DNA of 40,049 nt from Phycisphaerae bacterium (GTDB lineage: Bacteria > Planctomycetota > Phycisphaerae > Phycisphaerales > SM1A02): the NCBI GenBank assembly GCA_002717655.1, contig PBAY01000033.1, positions 1 to 40,049 of the forward strand. The letters are read 5' to 3'. Position numbers and translations under genes: made by a program. Below are positions 1-7,573 of this stretch, piece after piece; positions within the stretch are counted from its first letter, which is position 1, and every line of letters begins with the position of its first letter. The notes under the pieces were generated by a model. That model did no database searches. It saw nothing but the letters and a program-made list of their open reading frames with translations, and was not told where the DNA came from.

Positions 1-75
1 ACGTCCACGGACGTCCCCGCTGTTATTCAATGAATCAGCGCGTTACAGTGCACACGCTGAACCGGAGTCTTCAAC

Positions 76-1218
76 GTGGTCGTAGGTGAATTCACACAGG
101 ATGCTGAGGTGCTTGTCCTAGGCGGTGGACCCGCTGGCCTGGCTGCTGCCAGACGAGCTGCATCGCTTGGAAAGCAGGTCATTCTCGTCGATCCTCTGGA
201 TCTCCCCCCACTGAAGGGAGTCGACGTCCTTCGAGGCGCAGGTCGCTTTGTCGACAAACGTTCCATTCAGGTGACCGGAGAAGAAGTTTCCAGAGTGCGA
301 TTCAACCGAGCCATCATCTGTACCGGATGCACCATGGGACCGGATGCACTGGCTGGCTTGCCGATGACCAGAAGCATCCAGAGCGACTGCCAGGACGCGG
401 TACTCGTCTCCGGCTCGGGAACGCTCGCGGTAACCACCGCCATGCGACATGCACGGGCGGGCGCAGATGTCGTCCTGACCTGCCCCTCATCCGGTCTGCT
501 TCCGGATTTCGACCCCGTCCTGTCCGCCGTGGTTCTGGAGTGTCTGACCGCTGCCCAGATCGATGTCCTGCCTGATGTCAGTTTCGCCGGCGCTGAAGCG
601 GAAGCCGACGCTGCTCGGGTTGTACTTGAAGATGGAACGGTACTGGGCGTCTTCGAGTCCGTTGTTCCGGCCCAGCCGACTGGCGGCATGGTGGATGGGC
701 TTGATCTATCGAACACCACGGTGCAACTCGATCAATCTGGTTGGATCAGCGTCGATGAACAGGGCATGACCGGTGAAACACGTATCCGTGCAGCTGGTGG
801 TGTGACCGGGCAGGCACTGGAAGCAGGAGCAGCCCATCGCCATGGTGAAGTCGTCGCGGAGGTCGTCTGCGGACTCGACAGCACCTGGGATCCAGCCGTC
901 ACTCCCTCCTGGCTGGAGACACCGATTCCAGTGAGCTGGTGTGGTCTGAATGAAACACGTGGGGCCGACCTGGGACACGACCCCATCTCAACCAGTCATG
1001 GATCGGATCACGACATGATCCGCATGGTGCATGATCGTCAGACTGGTCTTCTGCTGGGCTCCGGTGCGGCAGGGCCTTCGGCGAGAATCGTAGCCGAGGC
1101 CGCGGTAGTTGCGATTGAAATGGGCTCGACCATCGAGGATCTCGCTGCCTTGACACCGGTTGATGCAACGCTTCCTGGGCTTGGAACAATTGCACGAACG
1201 GCATGGAGCATCTCATGA
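76..1218 (+). CDS. FAD/NAD(P)-dependent oxidoreductase, lipoamide-dehydrogenase-like but lacking redox cysteines
   Basis: The protein has 380 residues. The N-terminus has a clear dinucleotide-binding fold: GGGPAG at residues 16-21, with the acidic strand end VDP at about 38-40. A second nucleotide-binding region and a C-terminal dimerisation-like domain (from about residue 285) follow the layout of pyridine nucleotide-disulfide reductases. Those enzymes run to about 450-480 residues and carry a CxxxxC pair soon after the FAD motif. Here that segment is missing and residue 39 leads almost directly into the beta region. The C-terminal HPTxxE catalytic motif is also not recognisable. A GTG start at 76 fits best, because GGAG lies 8 bases upstream. 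The stop overlaps the ATG of the next gene (ATGA), so the two are probably co-translated. It may bind FAD without doing dithiol chemistry; the substrate is unknown. Confidence 0.75.
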   Translation: MVVGEFTQDAEVLVLGGGPAGLAAARRAASLGKQVILVDPLDLPPLKGVDVLRGAGRFVDKRSIQVTGEEVSRVRFNRAIICTGCTMGPDALAGLPMTRSIQSDCQDAVLVSGSGTLAVTTAMRHARAGADVVLTCPSSGLLPDFDPVLSAVVLECLTAAQIDVLPDVSFAGAEAEADAARVVLEDGTVLGVFESVVPAQPTGGMVDGLDLSNTTVQLDQSGWISVDEQGMTGETRIRAAGGVTGQALEAGAAHRHGEVVAEVVCGLDSTWDPAVTPSWLETPIPVSWCGLNETRGADLGHDPISTSHGSDHDMIRMVHDRQTGLLLGSGAAGPSARIVAEAAVVAIEMGSTIEDLAALTPVDATLPGLGTIARTAWSIS

Positions 1219-1718
1219 AGCCTGGCGTGGTTCTCGCCTTGACGATCTTCCTGCCGATGGCCCTCTTCACTGGATCAGTGGTGTGGGTCATGGTCGACCC
1301 CAAGTCCACAATGGCCACAGCGATCCTGATCACGGTTGCTGTTCTGGAAACACCGGCCATCATGTTCGGAATCTTCCACGGCATGTGGAAGCCACTCGCG
1401 ATGAAATATCCACCACAGGAACATGCTCCAGGTGCCATCACGAAACGATGCCAGTCATTCAGCATCGGGATCATGAACCTCAGCTGGAGCATCAATACCA
1501 CTGTTGATGAAAACTGCCTCCACTTGTCGCCTGTGAAGTGGATGCAGTTCTTCGGCGCCTGTCCGATGAGCATTCCGTGGAACGCACTCAAGCTCCAGGG
1601 CAGGAATGGTCGTCGTGCTTCCCTGGTCGGCGGACCTGGAATCCAGGGACCCGAGTGGTGCTTCCAGATGCTTCAGATGAACTCTGAATCAAGCAAGGAA
1701 GACCCTTCAGCGACCTGA
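1215..1718 (+). CDS. hypothetical protein with two N-terminal membrane segments
   Basis: Protein of 167 residues starting at the ATG that overlaps the upstream stop codon (ATGA at 1215-1218). An in-frame ATG at 1203 would add four residues but ignores this coupling signature. Two hydrophobic segments, about residues 4-27 and 37-58, suggest a membrane hairpin, followed by a soluble domain of about 100 residues rich in Trp, Met and Cys. I do not recognise the family. Coupling to the flavoprotein suggests the two may work together at the membrane, for example as flavoprotein and anchor; this is inference. The 3' end overlaps the convergent paaY gene by 12 bases. Confidence 0.6.
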   Translation: MKPGVVLALTIFLPMALFTGSVVWVMVDPKSTMATAILITVAVLETPAIMFGIFHGMWKPLAMKYPPQEHAPGAITKRCQSFSIGIMNLSWSINTTVDENCLHLSPVKWMQFFGACPMSIPWNALKLQGRNGRRASLVGGPGIQGPEWCFQMLQMNSESSKEDPSAT

Positions 1719-2306
1719 AGCCTTCTTGGTTTCATGCATCACATCAGGTACCCGCTTTCGATCCGCCTCGACGGATCGCAGGGGTTCGACTTCGTGACCT
1801 GTGGCCGCGTGACGCTGCGCCAGATGCTGATAGACCTCGGTACCACGCGTCTTCCACCCGATCTCTTTTTCACTGAGATCACGGATATGTCTGGCGGGTG
1901 TGCCGGCAAACAAGGTGGCTGGTGGGATCTCGGTACCTTCCTTGACGAAGGCCAGCGCGCCGACGATCGCGTTCTCCCCCACCACGACATCATCCATCAG
2001 GACGGCGTTGATGCCGATCAGTGCATTCCGGCCAACACGACATCCATGCAGGACGGCGCCATGTCCCACATGTCCGTTCTCCTCGATCACCACGTCCTTG
2101 CCAGGGAAGCAGTGAACGACGCACGTGTCCTGGATATTGCTGCCGGCCTTCATCTCGAGACGGCCAATGTCACCTCGAAGTACTGCATTGGGACCCACCA
2201 GACAGCCTGGTCCGATGATCACATCACCAATCAGGACGGCTGTCGGATGGACGAATGCCGTCTCATCAACTACCGGACGCACACCTTCATATTCGTAGCA
2301 AGGCAT
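1707..2306 (-). CDS. paaY: PaaY-like gamma-carbonic-anhydrase-family hexapeptide protein
   Basis: Protein of 199 residues with a left-handed beta-helix built from hexapeptide repeats (pattern [LIV]-G-x-x-x-x) over about residues 15-150. It resembles PaaY of the phenylacetate pathway closely: VHPTAVLIGDVI near the N-terminus, the NIQDTCVVH segment, the HVGHGAVLHGC segment whose histidines match the trimer metal site, and a C-terminal helix starting near LSEKEI. PaaY is described as a thioesterase that clears dead-end CoA thioesters in aerobic phenylacetate degradation; the wider family includes gamma carbonic anhydrases. The ATG overlaps the upstream paaN stop by one base (TGATG), so translation is coupled. 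No other paa genes are visible here, so a broader CoA-thioester housekeeping role is possible. Confidence 0.85.
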   Translation of the reverse strand: MPCYEYEGVRPVVDETAFVHPTAVLIGDVIIGPGCLVGPNAVLRGDIGRLEMKAGSNIQDTCVVHCFPGKDVVIEENGHVGHGAVLHGCRVGRNALIGINAVLMDDVVVGENAIVGALAFVKEGTEIPPATLFAGTPARHIRDLSEKEIGWKTRGTEVYQHLAQRHAATGHEVEPLRSVEADRKRVPDVMHETKKASGR

Positions 2307-4000
2307 CAGCTCACGGCCTCTTCAACTGGGGCAGGAACAGGCATCCGCGAAGCTACCGTTCGGAATCGACCGGCGACGAACGCTGCATCACACAAGGTGG
2401 CATTACCAGCCGGGTTGGCTCCAGAGACATGGAAATCACTGAAAGCCGCGGACTGGTTGACCCAGATATGGCCTGTCAGATTGCATGAGGTGGCCACACC
2501 GGCATCGGTCATGGACTCGACCGCTCGATCCAGAACCTCAGCATCTCGACTGTAGACGGAAGCGGTGAGACCACCGAAGCACCGAGCCCCTTCGGATGCA
2601 AGCGTGATGGATTCATCCGTACCCGAGGTCTTCACCAGATAGACAATCGGTCCGAACATCTCACGTTGGAACACGCCATCTTCACTGGAATCGATCTGAA
2701 TCACCAATGGTGTGGCGGTACGGGCTTCCGGGAATCTTTCATTTTCAATACTGGCCGATTCTCGAAGTACGGTCCCCCCAGCTTTGGAAGTCGCTTCAAT
2801 TCGTGACGCAGTCGCAGGAGACTGGATCGCACCGCAGACTTCAGCAGCTCGAGCTGGATCGGAAAGGAACCAGTCCAAGGCCTTGATGATTGCAGCTGCA
2901 GTGTCATCAAACGACAGCTTGCCATCAGCCGTGTCGATCCCATCTGCGGGTATGTAGATGTTCTGGGGAGCCGTGCACATCTGACCGGAGTACAAGCTCA
3001 GCGAGAATGCGAGATTGCCAGTCATGGCCCGGACATCATCGCACCCATCGATGATCACGGTATTGATGCCCGCTTTTTCCGTATACACCTGTGCATGGCG
3101 AACGTTCTCCTCGATCCAGTCACCAAAATCGTTGCCTCCTGTGAAGTCGACGATTCCGATCTCCGGTCGCGCAACGAGATCCTGAGCGATGGGCGCTTCT
3201 TGTGTATCACAGACCAGTGTCACGACATTGGCATCGAATCCAGCTTCAACAAGAACTTCACGTGCAATCTCAGCCGTGATTGCCAGAGGCAGAACCGCAC
3301 CTGGATGCGGCTTGATCATCACGGCGTTCCCTGTCGCCAGACTCGCAAACAGGCCTGGGTAACCATTCCAGGTCGGGAAGGTCGAGCAGCCGATGTTCAC
3401 AGCCAGGCCGCGAGGAACAATTCGATACGTCTTGTCGAGCGTCACGGTATCTGTCTTGGATACACGCTTGGTCCAGGTCGCCTGTGAAGGACAACGTGTC
3501 ATTTCCCGCCAGGCATAGGCGACTGCTTCCAGACCACGGTCCTGTGCATGCGGACCTCCCGCCTGAAAGGCCATCATGTAGCCCTGTCCCGTGGTGTGCA
3601 TCACGGAGAATCCAATCTGGAAGGACTGTTGGTTCAAGCGATGGAGAATCTCCATGCAGACACCGATCCGATCTTCAACACTGGCACGCTTCCAGCTTTC
3701 CATGGCCGCCACGGCAGCAGGAACCAGAAGATCCAGATCAGCCTGTGGATAGGTCGTACCAGTCTCGATTCCAAAGGGAGAAGACTCGCAACCGATCCAC
3801 CCGATCGTGCCTGGTTGATCCAGCTCGAATGGCTTGCCAAGACGTGCTTTCCAAGCCGACATGCCATCGTCACGTGCGGTCTCGCCATAGACCTTTCCAC
3901 TAGGCATCTCGGGGTACGCAGACCAGAACCCACGGCTGTCAATGGCCGCCAACGCAGATTCCAGCGTCTCTTGATGTCGTTGGAAGAATTCTTGTGGCAC
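2306..4000 (-). CDS. paaN: PaaN-family aldehyde dehydrogenase
   Basis: Protein of 564 residues of the aldehyde dehydrogenase superfamily. The catalytic cysteine is at about residue 342 in SGQMCTAP, and the general-base glutamate lies in the YTEKAG segment that replaces the usual ELGGK. The segment with PWNGYPG-like TWNGYPGLF and the MIKPHPGAVLPLA motif is typical of the PaaN (PaaN_2) family, which lacks the MaoC hydratase domain of E. coli PaaZ. Length matches that family (about 550). It probably oxidises the semialdehyde made by ring opening in a CoA-dependent aromatic pathway. It is the first gene of a two-gene unit with paaY. Ring-oxygenase, ligase and ring-isomerase genes are absent from the window. 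Confidence 0.85.
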   Translation of the reverse strand: MPQEFFQRHQETLESALAAIDSRGFWSAYPEMPSGKVYGETARDDGMSAWKARLGKPFELDQPGTIGWIGCESSPFGIETGTTYPQADLDLLVPAAVAAMESWKRASVEDRIGVCMEILHRLNQQSFQIGFSVMHTTGQGYMMAFQAGGPHAQDRGLEAVAYAWREMTRCPSQATWTKRVSKTDTVTLDKTYRIVPRGLAVNIGCSTFPTWNGYPGLFASLATGNAVMIKPHPGAVLPLAITAEIAREVLVEAGFDANVVTLVCDTQEAPIAQDLVARPEIGIVDFTGGNDFGDWIEENVRHAQVYTEKAGINTVIIDGCDDVRAMTGNLAFSLSLYSGQMCTAPQNIYIPADGIDTADGKLSFDDTAAAIIKALDWFLSDPARAAEVCGAIQSPATASRIEATSKAGGTVLRESASIENERFPEARTATPLVIQIDSSEDGVFQREMFGPIVYLVKTSGTDESITLASEGARCFGGLTASVYSRDAEVLDRAVESMTDAGVATSCNLTGHIWVNQSAAFSDFHVSGANPAGNATLCDAAFVAGRFRTVASRMPVPAPVEEAVS

Positions 4001-4059
4001 GGGATGAGATCCTCTTGTTGGCGTTCAATGGTCAGGAAACAGTTTGAATAGTCGATCCT

Positions 4060-4096
4060 ATTGTAACTAGAGGCGGACTCCTGCTTGAGATACAAT
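4060..4096. promoter_or_regulatory. candidate back-to-back -10 elements between paaN and the transporter gene
   Basis: An imperfect inverted repeat, ATTGTAACT at 4060-4068 and AGATACAAT at 4088-4096, places a TACAAT hexamer on each strand, pointing outward. The plus-strand copy would start transcription near 4103, after the TTG at 4085 and before the ATG at 4142. The minus-strand copy would give a leader of about 50 bases before paaN. No good -35 box was seen for either, so this could be chance or an operator. Confidence 0.3.
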
Positions 4097-4141
4097 GGAC
4101 CTGTCATAGGACTGTCATCAGGGGCTTTACTGGGCGAATCC

Positions 4142-6232
4142 ATGGCTTCATCAGCTGCAGGCTCATTGCGTAAGGACATTTCACTCCTGGGCGTCTTCAC
4201 CCTCGCCCTTGGGACCACGATCAGCAGTGGTTTTTTCCTGCTACCTGGTCTTGCCTTTGCTCAGGTCGGGCCTGCGATCCTGGTTTCCTACCTGCTGGCT
4301 GCACTGGTCATCATTCCGCCTCTGCTCTGCAAAGCCGAACTGGCCACGGCCATGCCAAAGGCAGGCGGTGTCTATTTCTACCTTGATCGTGCCTTTGGTC
4401 CCATGGCTGGTGCCATTGCAGGACTCGGCAGCTGGATCTCCTTGACACTCAAGACCTCATTCGCGCTGGTGGGCTCGGGTTACTACATCAAGATCTTCAT
4501 GCCTGAAGCACCGATGCTTCCAATCGCCATTGGATTGGCGATCCTTTTCGGAACATTGAACGTCTTCGGTGCGGGCAAGACCACCAAGATCCAGGCTGTG
4601 ATGGTGCTCAGTGTCATCTGCATGTTGAGCTGGTTTGTCATTCAGGGAAGCGTGAATATCAGCACGAGTCACTTCGAACCCTTCTTCAGCAAGGGTGGAT
4701 TCGAAGTCGTATCCATGACAGGAGTCGTTCTGGTTTCCTACATGGGGCTGACCAAGGTATGCAGTGTCGCCGAGGAAGTCAGGAACCCTGATCGCAATAT
4801 TCCACTTGGCATCATTCTGGCGTTGACCTGTGCGGTGATTCTTTATGTCGCTGGAATCGCCGTCATGATCGGGACCATACCAGCAGATCAACTGGAAACG
4901 ACCTACATCCCTGTCGCGATGGCTGCAGATTTCTTCGCGGGCCGTACCGGCATGATCGTGGTTTCCATAGCCGCAATCGGCTCCTTCCTTTCCGTCGCCA
5001 ATGCGGGCATCCTCAGCGCATCGCGATACCCGCTTGCAATGAGTCGTGACCACATGGTTCCAGGTCTGTTTAGAAGGCTTGGCCGCTTCGGAACGCCCGT
5101 ACCGGCAATCGCCGTAACGGTGATGATCATCATTACTCAGATCCTGATTCTTGATCCACTGATCATTGCCAAGTACGCCGGCACCACCAAGCTGATTCTC
5201 TTCAGCATGGTCTGCGTGGCGTTGATCATCATGCGTGAGAGTCGCCTGGACTCCTATGACCCCGGATTCAAGATTCCCTTCTATCCATGGCTCCCCACGA
5301 TCGGAATCACTGGCTGCATTCTGGCCATGGCGTTTCTGGGATGGAAACCAATCGTCTTCGCCGTGATCTTGATCTCATTTGGAATCGGTTGGTACAGAAT
5401 CTACGCCGCCGGACGTGTTCAGAGAAGAGGTGCGATCTTCCATCTGTTCTCTCGCATCGGAAGGCCAGAATACGATCCGCTTGACATCGAACTTCGAGGG
5501 ATCATCAAGGAAAAGGGACTGCGGCCGGCAGATCCATTCGACGAAATCATTGCCAGAGCACACACCATTGATGCTGGAAGCAATGATGACTTCAACAGCA
5601 TTGCAGCATCCGCAGCGGAAATCCTTGCGACTGAAACCGGTCATCAAAGAGAGGACTTCCTTCCTCTGTTCCTGGAAGGAACACGCGTCGGCGCCACACC
5701 AGTAACTGGTGGAGTTGCGTTACCACATCTCCGAATGGAGGATCTGGATCGCTCTCACCTTGTACTGGTTCGATGCAAGGAAGAACTGGAAGTGGAAGTC
5801 GGCCATTCAATGGGCGATTCGACACATACCGTCCTGGTCAAAGCGTTGTTCTTCATGGCCAGCCCGGAATCGGATCCGACTCAACACCTTCGACTCCTTG
5901 CCTGCCTTGCCGGCGCGGTGGAACAGGATGGCTTCATGAATCGATGGTGTGACGCCTCATCACCCGCTCAACTCAAGGCTGCCCTGCTCCGAAACGACCG
6001 AAGCATCACCTTGGATCTTGATCACCATGGACCTGCCAAGGACTGGATTGGACATCGTCTGTCTGAACTTGAACTACCGGATGAAGTTCTCGTTGCGCTG
6101 GTTTATCGTGATGGAGAACGCCATGTCCCGACAGGCAAGACCCTTCTGAGCGAAGATGATCACGTGATCATCATCGGAGAGCCCAAGGGAATCGCCACGC
6201 TTCGGAATGATCTGGGATTGGATACCGAATAA
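4142..6232 (+). CDS. APC-superfamily amino acid permease fused to EIIA-like and RCK_C-like domains
   Basis: With the ATG at 4142 the protein has 696 residues. A longer form from a TTG at 4085 (715 residues) is possible, but the added residues do not look like a membrane protein N-terminus. Residues about 10-430 form roughly twelve membrane helices with the APC signature TISSGFFLLPG near the start and PKAGGVYFYLDRAFG in helix 3, so it is probably an amino acid or polyamine transporter. Residues about 470-615 resemble a PTS EIIA type 2 domain, including the GVALPH segment (His near 529) that matches the phosphorylation-site region. Residues about 620-690 resemble a TrkA/RCK C-terminal domain, which commonly senses nucleotides or ligands. 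The soluble domains probably regulate uptake. Permeases with EIIA-like tails are known; ligand and substrate cannot be read here. Confidence 0.85.
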   Translation: MASSAAGSLRKDISLLGVFTLALGTTISSGFFLLPGLAFAQVGPAILVSYLLAALVIIPPLLCKAELATAMPKAGGVYFYLDRAFGPMAGAIAGLGSWISLTLKTSFALVGSGYYIKIFMPEAPMLPIAIGLAILFGTLNVFGAGKTTKIQAVMVLSVICMLSWFVIQGSVNISTSHFEPFFSKGGFEVVSMTGVVLVSYMGLTKVCSVAEEVRNPDRNIPLGIILALTCAVILYVAGIAVMIGTIPADQLETTYIPVAMAADFFAGRTGMIVVSIAAIGSFLSVANAGILSASRYPLAMSRDHMVPGLFRRLGRFGTPVPAIAVTVMIIITQILILDPLIIAKYAGTTKLILFSMVCVALIIMRESRLDSYDPGFKIPFYPWLPTIGITGCILAMAFLGWKPIVFAVILISFGIGWYRIYAAGRVQRRGAIFHLFSRIGRPEYDPLDIELRGIIKEKGLRPADPFDEIIARAHTIDAGSNDDFNSIAASAAEILATETGHQREDFLPLFLEGTRVGATPVTGGVALPHLRMEDLDRSHLVLVRCKEELEVEVGHSMGDSTHTVLVKALFFMASPESDPTQHLRLLACLAGAVEQDGFMNRWCDASSPAQLKAALLRNDRSITLDLDHHGPAKDWIGHRLSELELPDEVLVALVYRDGERHVPTGKTLLSEDDHVIIIGEPKGIATLRNDLGLDTE

Positions 6233-6249
6233 ATTCGTAAGAGCACTGC

Positions 6250-6432
6250 TCAACAATCGAGGCAACGGATCTCCTCGAAGATCCGGGATTCCTCCTGTGA
6301 CTCTTCACAGGCGAAGTTGATCAGGCATCGAACCGCCTTGTCCCGATCAAGAAGACCGTATTTTTCAGCCATCTGATCGAGATAGTCGATTTGCCGCTGG
6401 GTCAGCTCTATCGGTGTGCTTTGCTTGCTCAT
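6250..6432 (-). CDS. small ribbon-helix-helix-like protein
   Basis: Protein of 60 residues. The core, IELTQRQIDYLDQMAEKYG followed by a helix around residues 28-42, has the beta strand-helix-helix spacing of CopG/Arc-type DNA-binding proteins, with a Glu-rich C-terminus ending in CLDC. It lies between the transporter gene and the divergent HdeD-family gene, about 37 bases from the latter. No strong ribosome binding site precedes the ATG. It could be a small regulator or an antitoxin-like protein, but no toxin partner is adjacent. Confidence 0.55.
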   Translation of the reverse strand: MSKQSTPIELTQRQIDYLDQMAEKYGLLDRDKAVRCLINFACEESQEESRIFEEIRCLDC

Positions 6433-6469
6433 GGCAGGATTCTAGCAAGGATTTCGGAAGCGATACCAT

Positions 6470-7066
6470 ATGGACATGAACACCACCAGCCCTACCTCAC
6501 CGCGAACTGCTACCGCTCGAGAAAACGTCAAGGGCCTCGCCACCTGGATGCTGCTGATTGATGGCATCCTGCTGGTCATTCTTGGCGCTCTGGTCATCCT
6601 CGGAGTCAAGGAACCAAACGTGGAAACCAACATCGTCCGAATCTTCGGAGGTGTCCTATGTGCAGCTGGAGTGCTGCTGGGGTTCCGACTGTGGAAAATG
6701 ACACAGGATCGGGAATTGAACCCCATGATCTGGCTGATGTCGATTGTGCCAGTAGTTCTTGGGGTCATTCTCATCGTCTGGCCAATTCAGGCAAGAGAAT
6801 CTCTTCTTACGATTCTGGCGCTGGCCTTGATCATTCGTGGAGTGATTGAATCAAGCGTGGCCCTCGCAAGACGAACCAGGCCCGGCTGGCCATTTCTTCT
6901 TTCTCACGGGATTGCAGCGATCGCCACTGGCGTACTTTTCTGGCTCATTCCCCAGCTAGCCGTCGTGCTGCTGATCCTGTTCATGGGTATCGATCTGATC
7001 ATGCAGGGCGCTCACAATGTGAGCATGGCAAGACAACTGAAACAGCAGGTCAAACACGTACCTTGA
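6470..7066 (+). CDS. HdeD/DUF308-family membrane protein
   Basis: Protein of 198 residues with six predicted membrane helices in three pairs, beginning at about residue 24 (LATWMLLIDGILLVILGAL). The repeated pattern of a helix, a GVxLxxxP-type turn and another helix is typical of the DUF308 family that includes E. coli HdeD, linked there to acid resistance. A short Thr/Ser/Pro-rich N-terminus precedes the first helix. An alternative ATG two codons downstream cannot be excluded. The TGA stop overlaps the TTG start of the next gene (TTGA), which indicates co-translation. Confidence 0.8.
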   Translation: MDMNTTSPTSPRTATARENVKGLATWMLLIDGILLVILGALVILGVKEPNVETNIVRIFGGVLCAAGVLLGFRLWKMTQDRELNPMIWLMSIVPVVLGVILIVWPIQARESLLTILALALIIRGVIESSVALARRTRPGWPFLLSHGIAAIATGVLFWLIPQLAVVLLILFMGIDLIMQGAHNVSMARQLKQQVKHVP

Positions 7067-7569
7067 GTGAAGCTCGCAGCAATCAAGACTCGCTCGGAGA
7101 GGCCATCAAGCTGCTCTCTGCTCATGCTTATGACGAACAGACTCCTGTCATCGACCTGCTTCCCCGCATAGCGTGGAAATCCTTCGCCTTTGGACTCGAC
7201 AACAGTCTGGGAGATGAACTGCCCAGATTGCATCTACCTGAGCGGGATACGCTCGAGGACATGCAGGATCAACTTGATTCATTTCACGAAGCCTTTCTTC
7301 AACCGCAATTTCAGAATGCACTGGCTGAAGCAGCAAGAAGTGGAAACATAACCAAGCTCGGAGCTGCAATCCAACTACATGTCGCGTTCTACCTTGATGC
7401 TCGCTCGATGACGATCGAAGAAGTAGAAAACCATCGACTCGAACATGCAATCCAACTCTCCACCTTCTGCCTATGCAGCAGTATCAGCCTCACTGCACGC
7501 GATCCTGATCTGGCAACGGTGTATTGGAATGAAGTCTGCTTGGCACGCGGCGACACAAGACTCGATTGA
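7063..7569 (+). CDS. hypothetical soluble protein coupled to the HdeD-family gene
   Basis: Protein of 168 residues, mostly alpha-helical by composition, with no signal peptide or membrane segment and no motif I recognise. The proposed TTG start overlaps the upstream TGA by three bases and has an AGCAGGTC stretch upstream, so it relies on translational coupling. No ATG occurs close to the start. It ends 4 bases before the convergent TPR gene. Coupling suggests a link with the membrane protein before it; function unknown. Confidence 0.6.
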   Translation: MSEARSNQDSLGEAIKLLSAHAYDEQTPVIDLLPRIAWKSFAFGLDNSLGDELPRLHLPERDTLEDMQDQLDSFHEAFLQPQFQNALAEAARSGNITKLGAAIQLHVAFYLDARSMTIEEVENHRLEHAIQLSTFCLCSSISLTARDPDLATVYWNEVCLARGDTRLD

Positions 7570-7573
7570 GCTG

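Noticed and set aside
1..75. Tail of an upstream coding sequence
   Set aside because: Two frames end within 1-85 on the plus strand, but the stretch is too short to tell whether either is real.
1734..2555. Plus-strand open frame of 273 codons
   Set aside because: It lies antisense to paaY and paaN, both with clear family motifs; its own sequence shows no motif and has a random composition.
4457..5053. Minus-strand open frame of 198 codons inside the transporter gene
   Set aside because: It is the shadow of the APC membrane domain; the plus-strand frame has consistent membrane helices and family motifs.
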